Shown here one piece after another: positions 1 to 9,059 of a stretch of 64,000 nt of DNA. The notes below the pieces were generated by a model. That model had not been told where the DNA came from. It ran no database searches and worked only from the letters and a program-made list of their open reading frames with translations. How positions within the stretch are numbered: position 1 is the first letter of the stretch; the number at the start of each line of letters is the position of its first letter. Position numbers and translations under genes: made by a program. The stretch is from Desulfofundulus thermobenzoicus (GTDB lineage: Bacteria > Bacillota > Desulfotomaculia > Desulfotomaculales > Desulfovirgulaceae): the NCBI RefSeq assembly GCF_009428905.1, contig NZ_WHYR01000011.1, positions 18,800 through 82,799 of the forward strand, read 5' to 3'.

Positions 1-339
1 CTGCTGGCCGGCAATGCCGGCGGGTTTCTGGAACCTTTCCTGGGTTTTGGCTTAATGGCGGCCATCAGGAGCGGAATTTATGCGGCACGGGCACTGGCCC
101 GGGGTGAATCCTACACCGGCCTGACCCGCGACCTGCGCCAACAGATCATCCGGGCCCTGGCTATCCGGCGGGTGCTTAACAGCCTGACCAACGCCGACTA
201 CGATCGCCTGGTCAGGCTGCTTACAGCACCGGGGGTCAGGCAGCTCATTTATAACACCAACATCGACGTATTTAAATTCAGCACCATCTTGCTAACGCAT
301 CTGGAGCGGTTGAAACGAAAAATCCGCCCCCGTATGTGA
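1..339 (+). CDS. C-terminal part of a FAD-dependent (geranylgeranyl-reductase-like) oxidoreductase
   Basis: The reading frame is open from the first base, so this is the 3' end of a gene that starts outside the window. The visible 112 residues begin with a NAGGFLEPFLGFGLMAAIRSG stretch, the type of motif that closes the FAD-binding fold in NAD(P)/FAD-dependent oxidoreductases of the geranylgeranyl-reductase/FixC class (a Gly-Asp/Asn-Ala-Ala/Gly-Gly followed by an acidic-aromatic turn and a small-residue helix). The rest is a helical tail with no cofactor motif. Substrate cannot be told from this fragment. It is followed at once by a palindromic repeat cluster and converges on ftsY. Family assignment is from motif recognition only. 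Confidence 0.6.
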   Translation: MLAGNAGGFLEPFLGFGLMAAIRSGIYAARALARGESYTGLTRDLRQQIIRALAIRRVLNSLTNADYDRLVRLLTAPGVRQLIYNTNIDVFKFSTILLTHLERLKRKIRPRM

Positions 340-342
340 CAG

Positions 343-511
343 TGTGACAGGGGGACGGTTCTCTGACACACTTGTGACAGGGGGACGGTTCTCTGACACA
401 CTGAGCGGGTAACGTGTCAGCAAAGAACCGTCCCCTGACACACGTGACAAAGAACCGTCCCCTGACACACGTGACACACTGAGCGTGACAAAGAACCGTC
501 CCCTGACACAC
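343..511. repeat. Cluster of five REP-like GGGGACGGTTCT repeats in inverted arrangement
   Basis: Five copies of a roughly 27-30 bp unit with core GGGGACGGTTCT, each bounded by TGTGACA/TGACACA-type ends. Two copies are in the plus sense (343-371, 373-401) and three in the minus sense (414-443, 444-470, 485-511). The two halves can fold on each other into a long hairpin. They fill the space between two convergent genes. The same core recurs in many Firmicutes as a REP-like element linked to REP-associated tyrosine transposases; no transposase is present here. Confidence 0.85.
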
Positions 512-524
512 CTGAACAATTACC

Positions 525-1436
525 TTACTTCTCAAACAGCGCCGCCACAAATTCCTGCGGATTGAAGGGGCGCAGGTCCTCCACCCTTTCGCCGATACCG
601 ATGAATTTCACCGGTATATCCAGTGTACGGCGAATGCCGATGATCACCCCGCCTTTGGCAGTGCCGTCCAGCTTGGTGAGAACGATGCCCGTCACACCGG
701 TGGCTTCCCCAAAAAGGCGGGCCTGGGAGACGGCATTCTGTCCGGTGGTGGCATCCAGCACCAGCAACACCTCATGGGGCGCCCCGGGCAGTTCTTTGCC
801 CAGCACCCGGCCGATTTTTTTCAGCTCTTCCATGAGATTGCTTTTGGTATGCAGCCGGCCGGCAGTGTCGCAGATCACCACACCGGCTCTGCGCGCCCGG
901 GCCGCCTGCAGGGCATCGTAGGCCACGGCGGCCGGGTCGGCCCCTTCCCGGTGCTTGATCACGTCCGCACCCACCCGCTGGCCCCAGATCTCCAACTGGT
1001 CGATGGCCGCCGCCCGGAAAGTATCCGCAGCGGCCAGGATTACCCGCTCCCCCCGGGACTTGTAGAAATGGGCCAGCTTGCCGATGGTGGTGGTCTTGCC
1101 CACCCCGTTGACCCCCACCACCAGGACCACCGTGGGGGGTCCCCCCCTGTTCAGGGCCGTTTCCCCGTCTTCCAGAATTTCCTGGATCAGCTCCTGCAAA
1201 AGGGGTTTTAACTGCTCCGGCTCCTTAACCTTCCGTTCCTTAACCCGCCGGCGTAAACCCTCCATTAACTCCAGGGCCGTGTCCACACCCACATCGGCTT
1301 CAATCAGGGCTTCCTCCAGCTCTTCATAAAGCCCCTCATCAATGGCCCGCCGCCCGGCAACCACCTGTTCAATTTTACTGACCAGGCCCTGGCGGGTCCT
1401 GGTCAGACTTTCTTTAAGACGGTCAAAAAAGCCCAT
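525..1436 (-). CDS. ftsY: Signal recognition particle receptor FtsY
   Basis: SRP receptor GTPase that docks SRP-ribosome complexes at the membrane for co-translational insertion. The 303 residues form a short basic N-terminal helix followed by the NG domain. Visible GTPase motifs are GVNGVGKTT (about residue 110, P-loop), DTFRAAA (insertion box), DTAGR (about 190) and [10 protein letters not shown] (about 252). Length is typical of the compact Gram-positive form without the long acidic A domain. The ATG start is preceded by GGAGG at good spacing. It is the last gene of the fapR-to-ftsY minus-strand series, 33 bp after rnc, an order common in Firmicutes. Confidence 0.97.
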   Translation of the reverse strand: MGFFDRLKESLTRTRQGLVSKIEQVVAGRRAIDEGLYEELEEALIEADVGVDTALELMEGLRRRVKERKVKEPEQLKPLLQELIQEILEDGETALNRGGPPTVVLVVGVNGVGKTTTIGKLAHFYKSRGERVILAAADTFRAAAIDQLEIWGQRVGADVIKHREGADPAAVAYDALQAARARRAGVVICDTAGRLHTKSNLMEELKKIGRVLGKELPGAPHEVLLVLDATTGQNAVSQARLFGEATGVTGIVLTKLDGTAKGGVIIGIRRTLDIPVKFIGIGERVEDLRPFNPQEFVAALFEK

Positions 1437-1469
1437 GACAAACCTCCTGCCATATCCAGGGACCGGCGA

Positions 1470-2168
1470 CTATTCTCCCCGGGGCTGGATGTAACCGAGA
1501 CCGACCAGGGCACGGCAGGCGGCTTGCTGTTCCGCTTCCTTTTTGGAATGCCCCTTTCCCCGGCCCATTTCCCGGCCCCGGCAGTATACGGCCGCCGTAA
1601 AAGTCTTATTATGATCCGGTCCCTCTTCCCGTAAAATGGCATACTCGATGGAAACATCACTTTCTTTCTGCAACAGTTCCTGCAATTCGGTTTTATAATC
1701 CCGCTCCATACGCCCGGCCAGAACATCTTCCACGACATTTTTCAGGTAACTGAGGGCCACTGCGGCGGCCGCCGGCAACCCCTGGTCCAGGTAAATGGCT
1801 CCCAGGAGGGATTCAAAGGCGTCGGCCAGGATGGACGGGCGTTCCCGCCCGCCGGAACGCTCCTCGCCCCGGCCCATAAACAGGCACCGGCCCAACTCCA
1901 ATTCCCGGGCCACCCGGGCCAGGGAGGGCTCGCAAACCACCGCCGCCCGCAGCCTGGTCAACTCCCCTTCACTGTAAGTGGGATAATGGCGGTAGAGATA
2001 ATCGCTGATTACCAGTTCCAGCACCGCATCTCCCAGGAACTCCAGCCGCTGGTTGTTCTCATGTCCATAGGAACTGTGGGTCAGGGCCAGACGCAATAGC
2101 TCCTCATTGCGCCAGGACAGACCCAGACGTTCCTTTAGAGCATTAATTCTTTCCTCTATGACGTTCAT
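1470..2168 (-). CDS. rnc: Ribonuclease III
   Basis: Double-strand-specific endoribonuclease for rRNA precursor and mRNA processing. About 232 residues. The catalytic signature NQRLEFLGDAVLEL gives Glu43 and Asp47, and the second acidic pair lies in ADAFESLLGAIYLD. A double-stranded-RNA-binding domain fills about residues 155-225. I chose the ATG at 2168; an in-frame GTG three codons upstream (2177) is also possible because the AAAGG stretch is very close to the ATG. It lies 14 bp after fabF and 33 bp before ftsY, in the same transcriptional direction. Confidence 0.95.
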   Translation of the reverse strand: MNVIEERINALKERLGLSWRNEELLRLALTHSSYGHENNQRLEFLGDAVLELVISDYLYRHYPTYSEGELTRLRAAVVCEPSLARVARELELGRCLFMGRGEERSGGRERPSILADAFESLLGAIYLDQGLPAAAAVALSYLKNVVEDVLAGRMERDYKTELQELLQKESDVSIEYAILREEGPDHNKTFTAAVYCRGREMGRGKGHSKKEAEQQAACRALVGLGYIQPRGE

Positions 2169-2182
2169 ACCTTTCACCCGGT

Positions 2183-3424
2183 TTAACCAAGAAATTTACG
2201 GAACAGCAGGGTGGCATTATGCCCGCCGAAACCGAAGGAATTGCTCAATGCCGTTTTCACCGGGAATTCCCGGGATCGGTTGGGAACATAATCCAGATCA
2301 CATTCGGGATCGGGCTCTTCGTAATTAATGGTGGGAGGAATCACTCCCCGGTCAATGGCCAGTACACTGGCCACGGCCTCCAGCCCGCCGGCCGCCCCCA
2401 GCAGGTGACCGGTCATGGATTTGGTGGAGCTGACCACCAGCTTTTTTGCATGATCGCCGAAGACCTGTTTGATGGCCGCCGTTTCCAGTTTATCCCCCAG
2501 GGGGGTGGAGGTGCCGTGGGCATTAATGTAGTCCACTGATTCCGGAGCAACGCCGGCATCCAGCAGGGCCAGACGCATGGACAGGGCCGCCCCGCCGCCT
2601 TCGGGATCCGGGGCAGTTATGTGATAGGCGTCACAACTGGTGCCGTAACCGGCCACCTCGGCATAAATACGCGCTCCCCTCTTTTGGGCATGTTCCAGAG
2701 TCTCCAGGATCAGTATGGCCGCCCCTTCGCCAATGACAAAACCATCCCTCCCGGCATCAAAAGGCCGGCTGGCCCTTTCCGGCTCATCATTGCGGGCGGA
2801 CAGGGCCTTCATGGAACAAAAGCCGGCTATGGCCAGGGGCGTAATGGGCGCCTCACTGCCGCCGGTGATCATGACATCCGCCTCTCCCCGCTGCAGCAGC
2901 CGGAAGGCGTCCCCCACCGCATGGGCGCTGGAAGCACAGGCGCTGGTGGTGGTCAAATTGCACCCCCGCAACCGGTAGGCAATGGCAATCTGCCCCGCGC
3001 CCATGTTGGCAATCATCATGGGAATGAAAAAGGGGCTTACCCGCCCCGGCCCGCGGGTTAATAACACCTGGTGCTGCTCTTCCAGCGTCTCAATACCGCC
3101 GATCCCGGAACCAAGGATCACACCCACCCGGTCCCGGTCCACCCCTTCCAAATCCATTCCGGCATCCTCCAGGGCCATGCCGGCCGCCGCCAGGGCAAAC
3201 TGGGTAAAGCGGTCCATGCGCCGGGCTTCTTTTTTGTCTATATACCGGGCGGGATCAAAGTCCTTCACCTCGGCGGCAAAACGGGTGCTGTAGGCGCTGG
3301 CATCAAACCGGGTAATTAACCCCACCCCGCTCTTGCCCGCCGTCAGGTTGGACCAGAAGGATTCCACCCCGGTACCAACCGGGGATATTACCCCCAGACC
3401 GGTTACCACAACCCTGTTATGCAA
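2183..3424 (-). CDS. fabF: 3-oxoacyl-ACP synthase II (FabF)
   Basis: Elongating condensing enzyme of type II fatty-acid synthesis; joins malonyl-ACP to a growing acyl chain. The Cys-His-His triad is visible: Cys163 in [11 protein letters not shown], His in [11 protein letters not shown] and His in [12 protein letters not shown]. The frame is open from 3460, but I chose a TTG at 3424 because AAAGGGGG lies seven bases before it and it gives 413 residues starting [10 protein letters not shown], the usual family start and length. It follows acpP, with a hairpin in between that could lower its expression relative to acpP. Confidence 0.95.
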   Translation of the reverse strand: MHNRVVVTGLGVISPVGTGVESFWSNLTAGKSGVGLITRFDASAYSTRFAAEVKDFDPARYIDKKEARRMDRFTQFALAAAGMALEDAGMDLEGVDRDRVGVILGSGIGGIETLEEQHQVLLTRGPGRVSPFFIPMMIANMGAGQIAIAYRLRGCNLTTTSACASSAHAVGDAFRLLQRGEADVMITGGSEAPITPLAIAGFCSMKALSARNDEPERASRPFDAGRDGFVIGEGAAILILETLEHAQKRGARIYAEVAGYGTSCDAYHITAPDPEGGGAALSMRLALLDAGVAPESVDYINAHGTSTPLGDKLETAAIKQVFGDHAKKLVVSSTKSMTGHLLGAAGGLEAVASVLAIDRGVIPPTINYEEPDPECDLDYVPNRSREFPVKTALSNSFGFGGHNATLLFRKFLG

Positions 3425-3478
3425 TCCATTACCCCCTTTAAAATAAGGCACAGTCATCAAAAAACCATCTATTTCAAA

Positions 3479-3505
3479 AAGTCCCGCTGGTGTAACGCGG
3501 GACTT
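3479..3505 (-). terminator. Intercistronic hairpin between acpP and fabF (attenuator-like)
   Basis: Perfect 9-bp stem AAGTCCCGC / GCGGGACTT with a 9-nt loop, placed right after the acpP stop codon in the direction of transcription. Only a short T stretch follows, so partial termination or 3'-end protection of acpP mRNA is more likely than a full stop. Confidence 0.6.
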
Positions 3506-3513
3506 GAAATGGA

Positions 3514-3744
3514 CTATTGATGATCCTGGATATATTTAACCGCTTCACCCACCGTACGGATCTTCTCCGCATCCTCATCGGGAATGACCAGGTCAAATTC
3601 TTCTTCCAAAGCCATCACCAGTTCCACGATATCCAGGGAGTCGGCGCCCAGGTCTTCAATAAAGGAAGCTTCCATGGTCACTTCCGACTCATCCACTCCC
3701 AGTTGTTCCACAATAATGGACTTAACCTTCTCAAAAACAGACAA
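3514..3744 (-). CDS. acpP: Acyl carrier protein
   Basis: Small acidic carrier that holds acyl chains on a 4'-phosphopantetheine arm. The 76 residues include [10 protein letters not shown], with Ser36 as the modification site. The longest frame begins at a GTG inside the Shine-Dalgarno sequence; I chose the TTG at 3744, eight bases after GGAGG, which gives the standard 76-residue length. It lies between fabG (36 bp) and fabF. A strong hairpin follows its stop codon, which fits the usual need for more ACP than of the flanking enzymes. Confidence 0.96.
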   Translation of the reverse strand: MSVFEKVKSIIVEQLGVDESEVTMEASFIEDLGADSLDIVELVMALEEEFDLVIPDEDAEKIRTVGEAVKYIQDHQ

Positions 3745-3780
3745 ACCTTTCACCTCCTTCCGCTATTTTGCCCTTTGCCT

Positions 3781-4524
3781 TTACATGACCATACCGCCGT
3801 CCACCACAATGGTTTGCCCGGTAATATACCCCGCGGCCTCGCTGGCCAGGAAAACCACTGCGGCAGCCACTTCTTCCGGCCGGCCGAAACGCCCCAGGGC
3901 CACCCGGGCCAGCATCTGCTCTCTGGTAGCTTCGGGCAGCGCACCGGTCATATCGGTAACAATAAATCCGGGAGCCACGGCATTAACCGTAATGTTCCGG
4001 GAACCCAGTTCCCTGGCCACCGATTTGGTCAAAGCGATCAACCCGGCCTTGCTGGCCGCGTAATTGGCCTGACCGGCATTGCCCGTAAGACCCACCACGG
4101 AACTGATATTGATGATTCGCCCCCGACGGGCCTTGATCATGGGCCGGGAGGCGGCCCGGATGGTGTTGAAGGCGCCCTTTAAATTTATGGCCAGCACCCG
4201 GTCCCAGTCTTCATCATTTAAACGCATGACCAGATTATCCCGGGTAATGCCCGCATTATTCACCAGAATATCCAGCCGGCCGAATTCTTGCAGGGCCATC
4301 TCCACCAGCCCGGCGGCCCCGGCGGGATCTGAAACGTCCGCCTGACAGGCCACTGCCCGGCGGCCCATTTCCCGGATAGCGGTTACCACTTCCGCCGCTT
4401 CCTTCGCCCGGCCGGCATAATTAACCACCACATCCGCCCCTTCCCGGGCCAGGGCCAGGGCTATGCTCCGGCCGATCCCCCGGGAGGCGCCGGTAACAAT
4501 GGCCGTCCTGCCGTCAAGTAACAT
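3781..4524 (-). CDS. fabG: 3-oxoacyl-ACP reductase (FabG)
   Basis: NADPH-dependent reductase of the first reduction step in fatty-acid elongation, a classical short-chain dehydrogenase of 247 residues. Visible motifs are the nucleotide-binding GASRGIG near the N-terminus, NNAG, the catalytic Ser in NISSVVG and the Tyr-Lys pair in YAASKAG. The frame extends upstream to 4608, but the ATG at 4524 is preceded by AAGGAGG nine bases away and gives the normal family start (MLLDGRTAIVTGASRG). One base separates it from the fabD stop, indicating tight operon coupling. Confidence 0.97.
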   Translation of the reverse strand: MLLDGRTAIVTGASRGIGRSIALALAREGADVVVNYAGRAKEAAEVVTAIREMGRRAVACQADVSDPAGAAGLVEMALQEFGRLDILVNNAGITRDNLVMRLNDEDWDRVLAINLKGAFNTIRAASRPMIKARRGRIINISSVVGLTGNAGQANYAASKAGLIALTKSVARELGSRNITVNAVAPGFIVTDMTGALPEATREQMLARVALGRFGRPEEVAAAVVFLASEAAGYITGQTIVVDGGMVM

Positions 4525-4525
4525 T

Positions 4526-5464
4526 TTAGCTAACCTCCTTAAGGCTGGCAAGGGCTTTTTCCAGGGAATCGGGGTCCTGGACCGGCCAGCAGGGCGTCCT
4601 GCGATCAATTTTACGCAAAAGACCGGTTAAAACATTACCCGGCCCCACTTCCAGGAAGGCATCCACTCCATCGCCAATCAGGCGACGCATGCTTTCTTCC
4701 CAGCGCACCGGGCTGTATACCTGCCGCACCAGAAGCCCGGGCACATCAGCCCCCCGGGTGACGTAATCCGCAGTAACATTGGCCACCACGGGAAAGCGGG
4801 GGTCAGCCACCGGCACTGCCGCCAGTGCGGCGGCCAGTTTCTCCCCGGCCGGGCGCATCATGCTGGAATGGAAGGGGGCGCTGACGGCCAGGGAAACACA
4901 GCGCCTGGCTCCCCTCTCCCTGGCCAGGGCGGCGGCCTTTTCCAGGGCTGCCGTCCCCCCGGCTATGACCACCTGTCCCGGGCAGTTCAGGTTGACCGCC
5001 TCCACCACCCCGGCGGCAGAGGCCTGGCGGCAGATCTCCTGGACCGCGGGGGCGTCCAGACCCAGCACGGCCGTCATGCCCCCGCTCCCCAGGGGCACCG
5101 CCTCCTGCATGAATCGCCCCCGCTGGCGCACCAGCCGTACGGCATCGGTAAAGGCCAGGGACCCGGCCGCCACCAGGGCGCTGTATTCCCCCAGGCTGTG
5201 CCCGGCCGCCACCGCCGGGAACACCCCCCGTTCCTCCAGCACCCGCAGGCAGGCCACACTGACGGTGAGGATGGCCGGCTGGGCATTCACCGTATGCTGC
5301 AGTTCTTCCGCCGGACCGTCAAAACACAGGCTGCTCAAAGGAAAATCCAGCGCCCCATCGGCTTCCGCAAAAACCCGGCGGGCAACGGGGAAGGCATCAT
5401 ACATGGCCCGGCCCATACCCACATACTGGGAACCCTGGCCGGGAAAGATAAAAGCCAGCTTCAT
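4526..5464 (-). CDS. fabD: Malonyl-CoA:ACP transacylase (FabD)
   Basis: Moves malonyl from CoA to ACP, supplying elongation units. About 312 residues with FPGQGSQ at the N-terminus, the nucleophile Ser in GHSLGEYSALVAAG and the catalytic His in the SAPFHSSMM segment. I chose the ATG at 5464 (MKLAFIFPG) because it overlaps the fabK stop codon as ATGA; the frame opens 18 bp further upstream. Translational coupling to fabK is likely, since only a weak Shine-Dalgarno sequence is visible. Confidence 0.96.
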   Translation of the reverse strand: MKLAFIFPGQGSQYVGMGRAMYDAFPVARRVFAEADGALDFPLSSLCFDGPAEELQHTVNAQPAILTVSVACLRVLEERGVFPAVAAGHSLGEYSALVAAGSLAFTDAVRLVRQRGRFMQEAVPLGSGGMTAVLGLDAPAVQEICRQASAAGVVEAVNLNCPGQVVIAGGTAALEKAAALARERGARRCVSLAVSAPFHSSMMRPAGEKLAAALAAVPVADPRFPVVANVTADYVTRGADVPGLLVRQVYSPVRWEESMRRLIGDGVDAFLEVGPGNVLTGLLRKIDRRTPCWPVQDPDSLEKALASLKEVS

Positions 5465-6414
5465 TCCCGGGCCACCACCCATTGACCGGCCCGGCTTAAA
5501 AGTTCCGCCGCCCCCCGGACCACATCCCGGATTATTTCCCGGGCCGGCTGGATCTCCCTGACCATGGCCGACACCTGGCCGGCCATTACCGAGCCGTATT
5601 CCACATCCCCGTCCACCATGGCCGCCTTAAGCCTGCCGGTGCCCAGCTTTTCCAGTTCCTCCACCGGAGCACAACGGCTCTCCAGTTCTTCAAACTGCCT
5701 GCTTAATTTGTTGCGCAGCACCCGCACCGGGTGACCGGTGGGCCGCCCGGTGACCACCGTATCCCGGTCTTTGGCCCGGATAATCATTTCCTTGACTGCC
5801 GGGTGGATGGTGCATTCGGTAGCACACATGAAGCGGGTGCCCATCTGCACCCCGGCCGCCCCCAGCATCAAAGCCGCCGCCAGGCCCCGGCCGTCAAAAA
5901 TGCCCCCGGCGGCAATCACCGGCACATTCACCGCATCCACAATTTGTGGCACCAGGGGCAGGGTGCCCAGTTCCCCCACATGGCCGCCGCTTTCCATACC
6001 TTCGGCCACCAGGGCGTCCACACCGCTGCGTACCAGCCTTTTGGCCAGGGCCACGGAAGACACCACAGGAATCACCCTTATGCCGGCAGCCTGCAGGTCC
6101 GGCAGGTATTTACCGGGGTTGCCCGCCCCGGTGGTGATTACCGGCACCCGTTCTTCCAAAAGCACCTGCATCACCGCATCCACAAAGGGGGAGCGGAGCA
6201 TCACATTCACCCCAAAGGGCCTGGCCGTTAATTCCCGTGCCCGGCGCACCTGCCCCCGCACCCAGTCCGGAGGTGCCTGGCCGGAACCGATGATTCCCAG
6301 CCCGCCGGCTTCGCTGACGGCCGCCGCCAGTTCGGCCGTGGAAACCCAGGCCATTCCCCCCTGCAGGATGGGATATTCAATGCCCAGCAAATCACAGAGC
6401 TTCGTGCGGATAAT
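5461..6414 (-). CDS. fabK: Enoyl-ACP reductase II, FMN-dependent (FabK), probable ATT start
   Basis: Flavin-dependent enoyl-ACP reductase that completes each elongation cycle, related to 2-nitropropane dioxygenase. Motifs include GGMAWVS, the MESGGHVGE segment and IAAGGI before the FMN phosphate site. The conserved N-terminus of the family (Met-Lys-Thr-Arg-x-x-x-Leu-Leu-x-Ile) aligns with codons 6411-6379, but no ATG, GTG or TTG occurs there. AGGAG at 6425-6429 lies ten bases before an ATT (6414) and thirteen before an ATC (6411), so a rare ATT/ATC start giving about 317 residues is proposed. The first standard start (CTG/TTG near 6390) has no Shine-Dalgarno and would cut the first helix. Confidence 0.85.
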   Translation of the reverse strand: MIRTKLCDLLGIEYPILQGGMAWVSTAELAAAVSEAGGLGIIGSGQAPPDWVRGQVRRARELTARPFGVNVMLRSPFVDAVMQVLLEERVPVITTGAGNPGKYLPDLQAAGIRVIPVVSSVALAKRLVRSGVDALVAEGMESGGHVGELGTLPLVPQIVDAVNVPVIAAGGIFDGRGLAAALMLGAAGVQMGTRFMCATECTIHPAVKEMIIRAKDRDTVVTGRPTGHPVRVLRNKLSRQFEELESRCAPVEELEKLGTGRLKAAMVDGDVEYGSVMAGQVSAMVREIQPAREIIRDVVRGAAELLSRAGQWVVARE

Positions 6415-6440
6415 GGTTATCCGTCTCCTTTCGTAATTTG

Positions 6441-7451
6441 TTACCGGACGCAGCGGTCATACCACCGCAGGGCCATGGCGCCCCAGGTGAGCCCGGCACC
6501 AAAGGCCACCATGACCACGTTATCCCCGTTTTTAATCCGGCCGGCTGTCAGCGCCTCATGCAGAGCCAGGGGAATGGAAGCGGCCGAGGTGTTGCCGTAA
6601 CGGTCCACATTGACCCATACCCGGTCCATGGGCAGTTCCAGCCGCTTAGCCGCCGCTTCAATGATACGGATATTGGCCTGGTGGGGAATCAAGCAGTCCA
6701 GTTGATCAGCCGCCAAACCCGCCGCCTGCAGTATTTCCAGGCAGCCGTCGATCATCACCTTTACGGCAAATTTAAATACCTCCCGGCCGTTCATATGTAT
6801 GAAATGCTGGTTGCCGGCCAGGGTTTCCGCCGACGCCGGGTGGCGGGAAAGTCCCCCGGGCAGGCTGATCAAAGGAGCGCCCCTTCCTTCGGAACCCAAT
6901 CGGGTGGCCAGGATGCCGTAACCTTCCGGAACGGGGCCCAAAACCACCGCTCCCGCTCCATCGCCAAACAGAACACAGGTATTGCGGTCCTGCCAGTTGA
7001 TCAGTGGAGAAAGGACCTCGGCGCCGATTACCAGCACCCTTTTGGCCGTCCCGGTGGCCACAAACTGGCCGCCGCAGGCCAGGGCGTACAAAAAACCGGT
7101 ACAGCCGGCCTGCAGATCAAAGGCCCCCGCCCTGCCGGCGCCCAGGGCATCCTGCACCAGGCAGGCCGTGGCCGGGAAAAGCATGTCCGGGCTGTTGGTA
7201 GCCACAATGATCAGATCCAGTTCCTCCGGGGAAACCCGGGCATCCTCCAGCGCCCTCCTGGCCGCCCCTATGGCCAGGTCGGAGGCAGCCTCATTCTCTG
7301 CCGCAATGTGCCTTTCCCGAATGCCGGTGCGGGTACGGATCCACTCATCACTGGTGTCCACCATCCGTTCCAGATCCTCATTGGTCAGTACCCGTTCCGG
7401 AACACGGATACCCGTGCCCATGATGCCCACCGGCGTCACTTGCTGTGCCAT
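6441..7451 (-). CDS. fabH: 3-oxoacyl-ACP synthase III (FabH)
   Basis: Initiating condensing enzyme that joins an acyl-CoA primer to malonyl-ACP. The 336 residues carry the catalytic Cys in LQAGCTGFLYAL (about residue 115), His in IPHQAN and Asn in RYGNTSAASIP. The ATG overlaps the plsX stop codon by one base (TAATG), so the two are likely translationally coupled. In Gram-positive relatives this enzyme often prefers branched primers; the sequence alone does not settle primer choice here. Confidence 0.96.
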   Translation of the reverse strand: MAQQVTPVGIMGTGIRVPERVLTNEDLERMVDTSDEWIRTRTGIRERHIAAENEAASDLAIGAARRALEDARVSPEELDLIIVATNSPDMLFPATACLVQDALGAGRAGAFDLQAGCTGFLYALACGGQFVATGTAKRVLVIGAEVLSPLINWQDRNTCVLFGDGAGAVVLGPVPEGYGILATRLGSEGRGAPLISLPGGLSRHPASAETLAGNQHFIHMNGREVFKFAVKVMIDGCLEILQAAGLAADQLDCLIPHQANIRIIEAAAKRLELPMDRVWVNVDRYGNTSAASIPLALHEALTAGRIKNGDNVVMVAFGAGLTWGAMALRWYDRCVR

Positions 7452-8464
7452 TAATTTATCCCCGCTTTCTTTTCATCCGTGGTTATCTCACCAATACTTT
7501 CCCGGATGGCTCCGACCAGCCCGTTTTCCACCGCTTCCCTGGCCCTTTTTATGGCATTCTTTATGGCCCGGGCGCTGGAACTGCCGTGGCTGATAATCAC
7601 CACCCCGTTTACACCCAGAAGGGGTGCGCCGCCGTATTCGGCATAATCCAGCCGGCGGCTGAAGGGCTTTAAAGCCGGCAGGGTCATCACCGTTCCCATT
7701 TTGGCCAGCCAGCTCCGGGTAATTTCCTCCTTGATCATATGAATAAGGGCTGCGGCCAGACCTTCCCCGGCCTTCAATACTATATTACCGACAAAACCAT
7801 CACAAACCACCACATCCACCGTGCCGGCAAAAACATCCCGGCCTTCCACATTGCCAATAAAATGCAGGTGGGAGTCCCGCAGCAGGGGGAAGGTAGCCAG
7901 GGTCAGCTCATTGCCCTTGGTTTCTTCCTCGCCCACATTTAAAAGACCAACCCGGGGATTCTGGATACCCAGGATCTTTTCGGCATAAAGGGAACCCATG
8001 ATGGCAAATTGCAACAGGTTATCCGGTTTGCAGTCCACATTGGCCCCCGCATCCACCAGCACCGTCTGACCGTTCCGGTTGGGCAAAATGCTGGCGATGG
8101 CCGGGCGGTCAATGCCCCGGATTCTTCCCAGACCCAAAAGGGAGGCCGCCATGGCCGCACCGGTGCTGCCGGCCGAAACCAATCCCTGGGCCTCACCTTC
8201 TTTGACCAGTTTCACAGCCTGAACAATGGAAGACTGCCTTTTCCGCCGCACGGCCACCGCCGGGTGTTCACCCATGGCTATGGCCTCCGGGGCATGGAAG
8301 ATTTCTATCTCCCGGGGTGGTTTGCCACCCAGGATGGCTGTAATCTTCTCCCGGTCACCCACCAGAACAATCTCCTGGCCACATTCCCTGACCGCCTCCA
8401 CGGCACCCTGAACGATTTCCCCGGGAGCGTGGTCGCCGCCCATGGCATCCACGGCAATTTTCAC
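7451..8464 (-). CDS. plsX: Phosphate acyltransferase PlsX
   Basis: Makes acyl-phosphate from acyl-ACP, the acyl donor for PlsY in phospholipid synthesis; a peripheral membrane enzyme. The 337 residues begin with the family signature MKIAVDAMGGDHAPGEIV, and the NRNGQTVLVDAGANVDCKP segment is also typical. A GTG start follows GAGGAGG at suitable spacing and overlaps the fapR stop as GTGA. Position directly after fapR is the classic Firmicute order. Confidence 0.97.
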   Translation of the reverse strand: MKIAVDAMGGDHAPGEIVQGAVEAVRECGQEIVLVGDREKITAILGGKPPREIEIFHAPEAIAMGEHPAVAVRRKRQSSIVQAVKLVKEGEAQGLVSAGSTGAAMAASLLGLGRIRGIDRPAIASILPNRNGQTVLVDAGANVDCKPDNLLQFAIMGSLYAEKILGIQNPRVGLLNVGEEETKGNELTLATFPLLRDSHLHFIGNVEGRDVFAGTVDVVVCDGFVGNIVLKAGEGLAAALIHMIKEEITRSWLAKMGTVMTLPALKPFSRRLDYAEYGGAPLLGVNGVVIISHGSSSARAIKNAIKRAREAVENGLVGAIRESIGEITTDEKKAGIN

Positions 8465-9039
8465 TGCCGCCAGACCTCCTCTGCAATGGCAAAGATGAGA
8501 AATTTCCCCTCCAGTACCGTTTCACCGTGTACCGTTGAGGTAACCCTTACCATGTATTTATTACCTTTTTTGCGTCTGACATAAGCCCGGGCCACCACCT
8601 TTTCACCACAAAAAACGGGGCGGCGGAAGCTAATTTTAGTGGTGCCCGTCAGGGCCACCGGGGCGTCACACAGGGCCACCGCCAGAGAATTGGCCTGGGC
8701 AAATAGATGATGTCCCCGGGCCACCCGGCTGCGATAAAGGGTCATTTCCCCGGTAATGGTTAATATGGAAACTCCGTACCTGTTGACTTCCAGTTCCACC
8801 AGTTCGCCCACCAGTTCGGTGCGGTCCAGGGAGCGCAGGCGGCCGTAAACCCCCCGGGCCACCTGCTCCAGCCGCTCCCGCCTTTCAGGTATGTGCAGGT
8901 CCCCCCGGTCCAGCCGGATGGTCTGCACACTTACTCCCAGTAAGGCCGCCAGTTCTTCATCGGTGAGAAAGGGATTGCCGGCCAGGTAACGGGACAGCAG
9001 TTGCTGCCGCTCCACCTTGGCGCCATGATTTCTGGGCAT
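8461..9039 (-). CDS. fapR: Fatty-acid and phospholipid biosynthesis repressor FapR
   Basis: Repressor of the fap regulon, released from DNA by malonyl-CoA. About 192 residues: an N-terminal helix-turn-helix (LTDEELAALLGVSVQTIRLDR) and a C-terminal hot-dog domain (roughly residues 70-190) that binds the effector in the family. I chose the ATG at 9039 (MPRNHGAK), five bases after GGTGG; an in-frame TTG at 9054 is less likely. Its own operator lies 21 bp upstream over the predicted transcription start, so autoregulation of this and the following fab genes is expected. Confidence 0.95.
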   Translation of the reverse strand: MPRNHGAKVERQQLLSRYLAGNPFLTDEELAALLGVSVQTIRLDRGDLHIPERRERLEQVARGVYGRLRSLDRTELVGELVELEVNRYGVSILTITGEMTLYRSRVARGHHLFAQANSLAVALCDAPVALTGTTKISFRRPVFCGEKVVARAYVRRKKGNKYMVRVTSTVHGETVLEGKFLIFAIAEEVWRQ

Positions 9040-9059
9040 GGATACCACCGTCAAAGAAA

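Noticed and set aside
343..511. CRISPR-like array
   Set aside because: Units are in both orientations, nearly adjacent, and separated by 0-14 bp rather than uniform spacers; no cas genes.
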